Origin: Oscillospiraceae bacterium
Lineage (GTDB): Bacteria; Bacillota; Clostridia; Oscillospirales; CAG-272
NCBI GenBank assembly: GCA_015064395.1
Contig: SVSH01000001.1
Span: 58,956-122,955 of the forward strand
Direction of reading: 5' to 3'
Length of the DNA: 64,000 nucleotides
Under the pieces are notes generated by a model. The model had not been told where the DNA came from. It was given only the letters and a program-made list of their open reading frames with translations, and searched no databases. This document shows positions 26,309 to 34,247 of this stretch, one piece after another; position 1 is the first letter of the stretch; the number at the start of each line of letters is the position of its first letter. Made by a program: the position numbers and the translations under genes.

Positions 26309-27841
26309 ATGAAAAGATACAGTGATCTCGAGTACTTAAAATTGCCGAAATGGCGCCGGTTCCTGTATACGTTGCTGTGCCTCATCGTTGGCATTCCCAG
26401 CGGCATCTGGAATGGTATCAAAAAGATCGGCAACGCGTTTGTCAAATTTGGCAAGCGCATCGCATTTGAATTTAAGGATATTTACCTCACCTTCAAAAAC
26501 GGTGACTGGAAGACACGCACCTCTTTCTTCATTATGGGCTTTGGAAGCCTTGCTCGCGGACAGATCATGCGCGGTCTCCTGTTTTTGCTGATGGAGATCG
26601 TTTTCATCGGCTATATGGCCTTGGCCGGTGTCAAATGGGTGTCTCAACTGCCCCAGCTGGGCGTTCAGGGTCCTGTCAAGGAATACGACCCCATTTTTGA
26701 CCAATATACGACGGCTTATCACGATAACTCCTTTAAGATCCTGCTCTATGGCGTGCTGACTATCTTCTTCGCCATCGCTGTGATCTATACCTGGAGGATC
26801 AACGTCAAGCAGAATCAGATCGCAGAGAAGATCCTGGCGTCCGGTAAGAAGCTGAAGTCGGGCAAGGACGACCTGCGCAGCCTGGTGGACGATCAGTTCC
26901 ACAAGACGCTGCTGTCGCTGCCGCTGTTCGGTATCGTAGTCTTTACCGTCATGCCCATCATCTTCATGATCCTGGTTGCATTCACCAACTACGACTCCAT
27001 CAACGACGGTTACATCAACAACCTGTTCGATTGGGTCGGCTGGGATAACTGGAATACCATGCTCTCCTGGGGCGAGGGTAACGTCAGATACGGTGCGACC
27101 ATGGGTGAGATCTTGACCTGGACCTTGATCTGGGCCTTCTTCGCCACCTTCTCCAACTACTTCCTGGGTATGGGCGTGGCTATGGTCATCAACAAGAAGG
27201 GCATCAAGTTCAAGAAGTTCTGGCGTACCTGCTTGGTTCTGACCATTGCAATTCCCCAGTTTATTTCGCTCTTGTACGTGTCTAAAATGTTCGCACCCAA
27301 CGGCCTGATCAACGGTTTCCTTCTAGATATGAAGTGGATCGAGCAGCCCTTGCCGTTCTGGACAAATGCGACATGGGCGAGAATTACGGTCATTATCATC
27401 AACATCTGGATCGGTATTCCTCACCTGATGCTGATGGCGACCGGTATTCTTATGAATATTCCCGCCGACCTGTACGAGTCCGCCAAGGTGGACGGCGCAG
27501 GCGTTTGGAAGCAATACACCAAGATCACGCTGCCGTATATGCTGTTTGTCACCGGTCCTTACCTGTTGACCAGCTTCATCGGCAACATGAACAACTTTAA
27601 CGTCATTTACCTCTTGACCGGCGGCGGTCCCTCCAACCTGGATGCAGCCGGCGTTCTCGGCGCTCCCGGTGAAACGGACCTGCTGATCACTTGGCTCTTC
27701 AAGATGGTTACCACCTCCGAGCCCGCAGCCTATAACCTGGCGTCCGTTATCGGTATTATCGTATTCGTTGTGGTTGCAGCCATCTCCCTGATCGTCTACA
27801 ACGTAATGCCTTCTACCAGAAATGAGGAGGATTTCCAATGA
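26309..27841 (+). CDS. CUT1 ABC sugar transporter permease (MalF-like), extended N-terminus
   Basis: Multi-TM; ESAKVDGAGVWKQYTKITLPYMLF EAA-type motif; GGGPSNLDAAG. Confidence 0.92.
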   Translation: MKRYSDLEYLKLPKWRRFLYTLLCLIVGIPSGIWNGIKKIGNAFVKFGKRIAFEFKDIYLTFKNGDWKTRTSFFIMGFGSLARGQIMRGLLFLLMEIVFIGYMALAGVKWVSQLPQLGVQGPVKEYDPIFDQYTTAYHDNSFKILLYGVLTIFFAIAVIYTWRINVKQNQIAEKILASGKKLKSGKDDLRSLVDDQFHKTLLSLPLFGIVVFTVMPIIFMILVAFTNYDSINDGYINNLFDWVGWDNWNTMLSWGEGNVRYGATMGEILTWTLIWAFFATFSNYFLGMGVAMVINKKGIKFKKFWRTCLVLTIAIPQFISLLYVSKMFAPNGLINGFLLDMKWIEQPLPFWTNATWARITVIIINIWIGIPHLMLMATGILMNIPADLYESAKVDGAGVWKQYTKITLPYMLFVTGPYLLTSFIGNMNNFNVIYLLTGGGPSNLDAAGVLGAPGETDLLITWLFKMVTTSEPAAYNLASVIGIIVFVVVAAISLIVYNVMPSTRNEEDFQ

Positions 27842-28737
27842 GTAAGAAAAATCAAATGCCTACCCTGCCTCCTCAGGCGAAGCGTCACCTGGGTATCAAG
27901 GCTGTCAATACCATCAGCAATGTCTTCATTTACATTCTGCTGGTGTTCATTACCATCATCTGGCTCGTTCCGTTCGTATGTATCGTTCTGCAATCCTTCA
28001 ACGTAGAAGATACCTGTATGGTCGGTTACGTCATCCCAAAGGACTGGGGTCTGGATAACTACAAGGCGTTGTTTGCAGAGGGTAGCCCCTTTTTGAAGTG
28101 GTATCTCAACACCTTTATCATCGCGTTGTGCACGGCAGTCGGTCAGACCGTGATTCAGCTGTGCATGAGCTACACGCTGTCCCGCTTCCGCTTTAAGATG
28201 CGCAAGCCCTTGATGAAGTTCATGCTGATCCTGGGTATGTTCCCCGGTATGCTGGGTATGATCATCCTCTACAACGTGCTGGCGGATATGGGTCTGACGC
28301 AAGCGAACGCCGTTCCCGGCCTGATCCTGGTGAATATCGCCTCTGCCGGTATGGGATATTACGTGTCCAAGGGCTTCTTCGACACCATTCCGAAATCGTT
28401 GGACGAGGCAGCCCGCATCGACGGCGCGACTCGTATGCAGATTCTGTACCGTGTGATCCTGCCGTTGGCAAAGCCCATCGTCATCTATACGGTTCTGTCT
28501 GCTTTCATGGGACCTTGGGGTGACTTTGTGTTCGCTCGTTACATCTCCATGAACAACATTAATGGTATGAACGTTGCAGTCGGCTTGAACAGCTGGCTGA
28601 CAGCGGATGCGATTGCCTACAAATATACCCAGTTCTGTGCCGGCGGCGTGCTGGTTGCTCTGCCTGTTACTCTGCTGTTCCTGTTCCTGCAGAAGTACTA
28701 CGTCGAGGGCGTTACCGGCGGTGCCGTTAAGGGTTAA
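27838..28737 (+). CDS. CUT1 ABC sugar transporter permease (MalG-like)
   Basis: DEAARIDGATRMQILYRVILPLAKPIVIYTVLSAF EAA motif; 4-bp overlap with the upstream gene. Confidence 0.93.
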   Translation: MSKKNQMPTLPPQAKRHLGIKAVNTISNVFIYILLVFITIIWLVPFVCIVLQSFNVEDTCMVGYVIPKDWGLDNYKALFAEGSPFLKWYLNTFIIALCTAVGQTVIQLCMSYTLSRFRFKMRKPLMKFMLILGMFPGMLGMIILYNVLADMGLTQANAVPGLILVNIASAGMGYYVSKGFFDTIPKSLDEAARIDGATRMQILYRVILPLAKPIVIYTVLSAFMGPWGDFVFARYISMNNINGMNVAVGLNSWLTADAIAYKYTQFCAGGVLVALPVTLLFLFLQKYYVEGVTGGAVKG

Positions 28738-28757
28738 TTGATAAGGAGTGAGAGAAT

Positions 28758-29882
28758 ATGGCAAGTGTAAAATTGACTAATGTCAAGAAAGTTTATGATA
28801 ATAGCGTGGTAGCCGTTCAGGAGTTTAACCTGGACATTGCCGACAAGGAATTCATCGTTTTTGTCGGTCCCTCCGGATGCGGTAAGTCCACCACGTTGCG
28901 TATGATCGCAGGCCTGGAGGATATTTCCGGCGGTACGGTCGAGATCGACGGTGTGGTCGTTAATGACCTGCAGCCCAAGGACCGTGACATCGCCATGGTC
29001 TTCCAGAACTATGCGCTGTATCCCCACATGACGGTATACGATAACATCGCATTCTCCCTGCGTATCAAGAAGGTTCCCGAGGACGAGGTATATCAGCGTG
29101 TTCTGAAGGCTGCCGAGATCCTGGGCATTACCGAGTATCTGCTGCGTAAGCCCCGTGCTCTTTCGGGCGGTCAGAGACAGAGAGTTGCCATCGGCCGTGC
29201 GATGGTCCGCGACAGTAAGGTCTTCTTGATGGACGAACCGCTGTCCAACCTGGACGCGAAGCTGCGTAACCAGATGAGAGCCGAGATCATTCTGCTGCGT
29301 CAGAAGATCGACACGACCTTTATCTACGTTACCCACGACCAGACCGAGGCTATGACGCTGGGCGACCGTATCGTCATCATGAAGGACGGCTTCATTCAGC
29401 AGGTCGGCACCCCCACGGAGGTGTTCGATATGCCCGCGAACCTGTTTGTTGCAGAATTCATTGGCGCGCCCAAGATGAACACCTTTAAGACCGATCTGTG
29501 CTGCGAGGGCGGAAAGTACTTCGTCAAGCCTTACGGCGCAACCATCGAGGTGACCGGCAAGAAGGCCGCTATGCTGGCTGACAAAGGCGTTCGCTCGGGT
29601 GAGATCATTCTGGGCGTCCGTCCCGAACACTTCAAGCTGACCGACGAAAACGATCCCTCCGCGATTGCATGTAAGATCACGGTCAATGAGATGATGGGTA
29701 GCGAGCTGCATCTGCACGCGCTGACCGAGAACGGCGAAAAGCTGATCGTCCGTATCCCTACTGTTTCGCTGGATGACGACGTTCGTCACAGCATGGTTTA
29801 CGGCAAGACCATTTACGTTACCTTCGAGGGTAAGGTCATGCACTTCTTCGATAAGGAAACCGAGAAGAATCTGCTCGTCTGA
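28758..29882 (+). CDS. ABC transporter ATP-binding protein (MsmK/UgpC/MalK type)
   Basis: GPSGCGKSTTLRMIAGLE, RALSGGQRQRVAIGRAMVRDSKVFLMDEPLSNLD, YVTHDQTEAMTLGDRI. Confidence 0.96.
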   Translation: MASVKLTNVKKVYDNSVVAVQEFNLDIADKEFIVFVGPSGCGKSTTLRMIAGLEDISGGTVEIDGVVVNDLQPKDRDIAMVFQNYALYPHMTVYDNIAFSLRIKKVPEDEVYQRVLKAAEILGITEYLLRKPRALSGGQRQRVAIGRAMVRDSKVFLMDEPLSNLDAKLRNQMRAEIILLRQKIDTTFIYVTHDQTEAMTLGDRIVIMKDGFIQQVGTPTEVFDMPANLFVAEFIGAPKMNTFKTDLCCEGGKYFVKPYGATIEVTGKKAAMLADKGVRSGEIILGVRPEHFKLTDENDPSAIACKITVNEMMGSELHLHALTENGEKLIVRIPTVSLDDDVRHSMVYGKTIYVTFEGKVMHFFDKETEKNLLV

Positions 29883-29900
29883 TCGAAGCGCTTAATTCCA

Positions 29901-29939
29901 ACAGCCATAGCACGAGTTTTTGTGCTATGGCTGTTTTTT
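29901..29939 (+). terminator. Rho-independent terminator
   Basis: ACAGCCATAGCAC-GAGTTTTT-GTGCTATGGCTGTTTTTT. Confidence 0.9.
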
Positions 29940-29972
29940 GTCAGAAAAATTCTTGTCTGTGATAGCAAATAC

Positions 29973-30001
29973 TGGACATCGCGCACTTCTTGTGATATAA
30001 T
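29973..30001 (+). promoter_or_regulatory. SigmaA promoter for the 1287-aa beta-helix protein
   Basis: TGGACA - 17 bp - TATAAT. Confidence 0.75.
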
Positions 30002-30048
30002 AGGAGAGAAAAAGGAAAAGGCGAATGTGAGCCAAAAGGAGAGTATAT

Positions 30049-33000
30049 ATGAAGCGTACAATATGGAATATCATACTATTCTTACTGGTGGCGAGCCTGC
30101 TTTGCTTTGGTGCGTCGGCTGCCTGGCAGGCGGACGTTGTTGTGAACAACTGCGAGGCGGCTTCGAATTGGGACGGTCACGGTCTCTCTTTGCGAACCAA
30201 TCAGACAGACGCCAGGGAAGGACAGGCATGCCTTGAATTTACGGTCGATCGCGATTTTTGGATCAACACCGCCCCTATGACACCGGTGGACGCGACCGGC
30301 GCGAATGCATTGGCACTGGAGCTGTACGTTTCCTCCGCACAGGATTTTTATGCCTCCAGCGTAATGTGCCTTGAGCTGACCTCCTCGGGGCAACACGACG
30401 TTGAGGAAAGTGCGTGGGAGCTTACGCGCTTCGAACTTGAGGATGGCTGGAATAGCCTTGTGCTCCCGCTTTCCGAGACCGATGGCGGCTGTGACCTCTC
30501 AAGAGTAAACCATATTCGCTTTTACTCACTGGGCACAGCGCCGGAACAGCCGCTGACGCTTCGCTTGGATCATATCCGCTTGACCTATGTCAGCGGTGAG
30601 CTTGACACGGGGGATCACGTCATCGGTCAGCAGGATGGCGCGACAGCGACGCCTGTCATGAAGGACGTTGCCCTCAACACGCCGTATGATCCCTGGTCGG
30701 AGCCCTCGCAGGACCAAGACACGACAACGGATGCCAATAAGGCACCGACCATGGCCATCGTGGGAGGCATCCTTGCCGGCGTGGCACTGATCGCCGCGGT
30801 CGTATTGCTGATTATGACCAAGAATAAAAAGATTCGCATGATCGCGTGTAGTGGGTGCGCGGCTTTTCTTGCTGTGGGCGTGTTGCTTGTTTTGCTTGCG
30901 CCGAGCGCACCGACAGTCAACGGCGATACGCCAATCCATCCGTTCTTCACCACCGATCAGACCGGGCATCCCGAGCTTGGTGCAGACGAGGTGGACGTAG
31001 AGTCGCTTTTGACGGTTGCTCCCGATTATTCGTATATCAATGACTATAAGATCCGATATCAAAGCTCTCCCGCGATCGCGGATCTCTCCTCGCTTCCGCA
31101 CCTGATGATGCAGGAGAACGAAACGGTGCAAAGCGGCCTTTCGCTGTATCTGCCCAGCGGAAACCAGCCTGAATTTCTGCATCTGAGGGGGAAGGATTGC
31201 CGGGTGTTCCAACGCTGGGACGAGACCGACGCCTTCTTCATTGCCGCAGACGAGGCAACGCGGGCTGCTTATGGCGAGTGGGATATCGTGCTGAATATGG
31301 TGGTTTACGTCACCGAGGAGGCCAAGCTGACCTTCGAATACGTCGATCAAGCAGGGCAGGAGCAAAGTCTTGTCGCCGAATGTGACAGAACGCGCGAGTG
31401 GATGATGCTCAGTGTCGTGTTGCCTGATATAGCTCTTGAGGGTGCTCTTGACGGAAATGATATCTCCGTGACCTGTAAGCGGGCGGAAATGATCCGCATA
31501 CACGCGATCTATCTTGACGAGGTGACTGAGGACGCACAGCCCCAGACCGGACTCATTCATACGACCTTTGAAACCGACTCGTACATCGTTGCCGATGCCA
31601 ACGTTCTTGCCTTTGGTGCGACGGGCAATGGTTATACGGATGATACCAAAGCCTTTCAGAAAGCGATCGATCACGTGGCGTCCCTGGGGGGAGGCACCGT
31701 GTTTGTGCCGGCAGGCTATTATTGTCTGACCGAAACGCTGACCTTGCCCAACAGCGTAGGCCTTGTGGGTGAATTGGAAAAGGGAAGTGCGCGTGGCAGT
31801 GTTCTTTGTATCTACGGTGGTAAGGGCAGCGTAGATTCGGCCGCAGCCGCGGTGCTTATGAATCATCAGAGTGCGGTGATCAATCTCGCCTTTTGGTATC
31901 CCGAGCAAACCTTTGTCAACGGTCGGGCCATTCCGTATCCGCCCACCTTGGTACAAAACGGTTCTGAAAGTGTGACCATTCGCAACGTCACGCTGGTCAA
32001 TTCGTACATCGGCATCGACTTTGCCAAAAACGCAAACAATTCCTTGCAGTACGTGCGCGACGTTTACGGCACTTGTCTTGAGACGGGCTATATCAACAAC
32101 AACAGCTTTGATATCGGACGAATCGAAAACGTGACCTTTACACCCGACGTTTGGCTGTCCTCCGGCTTGCCCGGAACGCCCAACGCGCAGCTGCTTCGTA
32201 CTTATATGATCCGCAATGCCACAGGTATGATTCTGCAACGCATTGACTGGACCTATCTTGCGGATATCACAATCGAGGGGTACCATAAGGGTATCCTGTG
32301 TACTGCGGGCGAGCAGGGAACTTCCAACGGGCATATGTATCGTGTTAACCTGCTAGACTGCTATTACGGCCTGTATGCTGACTGTCTGAGTTGGATGCTG
32401 GCCACCGACTGTACCTGGCGTGCGACGGGGGGCAACGGTGCGATAGCGCTGTACATTGAAGAGGGGTGTGTCGGCAAAGTATCACTGTCGAATTGCGAAT
32501 TGAGCACCGGTGGCGCTAACGCCCTGCTCAACTACGGCAAATGTGAGATCGCGCTGATGGATTGCGATCTCTCCTGTGCGAGTGAGTCTACCTACGTTCC
32601 CGTACGGGGCATGAGTGATACGCTGATCAATACGGCTCTCTCGGGCAACGCCTCGGGCGCGCACGTGCTGATCGATGAAGATGTGCCGACACTGCCGGGG
32701 AATGTGGATTACAACAAAACGGTTGTGACCAAGCCCGCGTCGGATGCGTTTATTGATCTGTCACGGGAACCCTACTGTGCAAAGGCAGGGGAGGATATCA
32801 CCGAGCGGCTTCAGGATGCGATCGACGCGATGAAGGACACCGGCGGTACCGTCTACATTCCTGCAGGGCAGTACCGCTTGAGCGACTACATCGAGGTTCA
32901 TGCGGGAATCGAGGTGCGGGGTGCGGTCGCGTGGCCGCAAAACATGAATGTGACCTCATTCTTGACCAAGGTCGGCGAAAACGATCCCGACGGACAGGCG

Positions 33001-33912
33001 CTCTTTACCTTATATGACGGTGCGGGATTGCGTGGCCTTGCCGTGATCTACGAGGAACAGCACACGACCATCAAGCCCTACTCCTATACCGTGCGCGGTG
33101 ATGGCGAGGGCATCTATCTGGTGGCAGTCAGTCTGCCGACCTCCTGGCGCGGCGTCGATTTTGCGACCAACCGCTGTGACGATCACTACATCGAGTATTT
33201 GTGGATGGCGCCGGTAGATATCGGTATCATCGTGGGTAGCGGCAGTGAGGACGGTATCATCCGAGATTGCCATTTCACGCCCAATACCTGGTGCCTGCGT
33301 GGTGACGTGAACTGGTGGGACAAGGTATATAATGTAATTATGGAGCGCTCGCGTCCCTACGTCATCGGAGAGAGCAAAAATCAGATCCTGTACCACAATT
33401 TCGTTTATGGCGCACGCGAGGGACTCTCGGTCCTGGACGGCGCACAGAACGTCAATCTCTTGTGCCATGGCGTCGACAGTGGCTATACCTCGGCTCATTT
33501 TTCGGGCGATTGTAGTGTGGTCATGGTGGACAGCCAGCTGGTCAACCTACATAAAAACAATCCGAGTGCTGATATGCATTATCTTGTTACGGCCGATGAT
33601 TTCACGGGTGAGTTGACTATGATCAATTCCTCCTTCTGGGGCTCGACCCAGGGCGCATGGAGGTTTAACGGCTCTGGCAGCGTTGTCATGTACGGTGTCC
33701 AAATGCACAGTGCAGGACCTTTGATGTGCGAACTGAAGGGAGGAGAGCTGGCACTGTACGGTATGCTGGAGTCCTCTCGCGCCAAGGACTTTTTCGTGGG
33801 TGAGAATGCTCAGTCGCTGATCCTTTCGGGTAACGTGTTCCCCGGAGGATTGCAGATCGACAAGGCAGAGGGCACCGAGGCCGATATCTCGGGCGAGGAC
33901 GTAGGCGATTGA
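30049..33912 (+). CDS. Giant surface protein: CBM-like module, TM hairpin, second beta-sandwich, two pectate-lyase-3-like beta-helix domains (1287 aa)
   Basis: Signal peptide; VVVNNCEAASNW module; TM pair around MTKNKKIRMIA; LAFGATGNGYTDDTKAFQKAIDHVASLGGGTVFVPAGYY and EDITERLQDAIDAMKDTGGTVYIPAGQYRLSDYIEV. Confidence 0.85.
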   Translation: MKRTIWNIILFLLVASLLCFGASAAWQADVVVNNCEAASNWDGHGLSLRTNQTDAREGQACLEFTVDRDFWINTAPMTPVDATGANALALELYVSSAQDFYASSVMCLELTSSGQHDVEESAWELTRFELEDGWNSLVLPLSETDGGCDLSRVNHIRFYSLGTAPEQPLTLRLDHIRLTYVSGELDTGDHVIGQQDGATATPVMKDVALNTPYDPWSEPSQDQDTTTDANKAPTMAIVGGILAGVALIAAVVLLIMTKNKKIRMIACSGCAAFLAVGVLLVLLAPSAPTVNGDTPIHPFFTTDQTGHPELGADEVDVESLLTVAPDYSYINDYKIRYQSSPAIADLSSLPHLMMQENETVQSGLSLYLPSGNQPEFLHLRGKDCRVFQRWDETDAFFIAADEATRAAYGEWDIVLNMVVYVTEEAKLTFEYVDQAGQEQSLVAECDRTREWMMLSVVLPDIALEGALDGNDISVTCKRAEMIRIHAIYLDEVTEDAQPQTGLIHTTFETDSYIVADANVLAFGATGNGYTDDTKAFQKAIDHVASLGGGTVFVPAGYYCLTETLTLPNSVGLVGELEKGSARGSVLCIYGGKGSVDSAAAAVLMNHQSAVINLAFWYPEQTFVNGRAIPYPPTLVQNGSESVTIRNVTLVNSYIGIDFAKNANNSLQYVRDVYGTCLETGYINNNSFDIGRIENVTFTPDVWLSSGLPGTPNAQLLRTYMIRNATGMILQRIDWTYLADITIEGYHKGILCTAGEQGTSNGHMYRVNLLDCYYGLYADCLSWMLATDCTWRATGGNGAIALYIEEGCVGKVSLSNCELSTGGANALLNYGKCEIALMDCDLSCASESTYVPVRGMSDTLINTALSGNASGAHVLIDEDVPTLPGNVDYNKTVVTKPASDAFIDLSREPYCAKAGEDITERLQDAIDAMKDTGGTVYIPAGQYRLSDYIEVHAGIEVRGAVAWPQNMNVTSFLTKVGENDPDGQALFTLYDGAGLRGLAVIYEEQHTTIKPYSYTVRGDGEGIYLVAVSLPTSWRGVDFATNRCDDHYIEYLWMAPVDIGIIVGSGSEDGIIRDCHFTPNTWCLRGDVNWWDKVYNVIMERSRPYVIGESKNQILYHNFVYGAREGLSVLDGAQNVNLLCHGVDSGYTSAHFSGDCSVVMVDSQLVNLHKNNPSADMHYLVTADDFTGELTMINSSFWGSTQGAWRFNGSGSVVMYGVQMHSAGPLMCELKGGELALYGMLESSRAKDFFVGENAQSLILSGNVFPGGLQIDKAEGTEADISGEDVGD

Positions 33913-34026
33913 GCCTTGCGCCCACGTTCGACAAAAAAAGGGAACATTCCCCCGTCTTCGTCATAAGATGATAATGCGGGGGCGCCGGTGAGCCTCCCGC
34001 CAAATCGATGAAACGGAGGAGCTCTC

Positions 34027-34119
34027 ATGAATAACGGCTGTCTGTGTAATTTCCTTGGCGATAACTGGGTCTGGATCCTGATCATCGCGCTGTTGATCTT
34101 CTGCTGCGGTTGTAACTGA
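34027..34119 (+). CDS. 30-aa Cys-rich single-TM micropeptide
   Basis: MNNGCLCNFLGDNWVWILIIALLIFCCGCN; GGAGG upstream and a terminator 20 nt downstream. Below the size cut-off of the supplied ORF track. Confidence 0.65.
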   Translation: MNNGCLCNFLGDNWVWILIIALLIFCCGCN

Positions 34120-34141
34120 TCCGTAACACAACGATCCAAAC

Positions 34142-34168
34142 GGCACCGCCTGCGGGCGGTGCTGTTTT
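34142..34168 (+). terminator. Hairpin terminator
   Basis: GCACCGCC-TGCG-GGCGGTGC-TGTTTT. Confidence 0.8.
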
Positions 34169-34190
34169 GATGTAAAATCAAAAGGAATTC

Positions 34191-34219
34191 TTGACATTGC
34201 GGCTGATATTCTGTATAAT
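34191..34219 (+). promoter_or_regulatory. Consensus sigmaA promoter
   Basis: TTGACA - 17 bp - TATAAT. Confidence 0.88.
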
Positions 34220-34247
34220 AAAGGAAGTATAAAAGGTAAGGAGGAGA

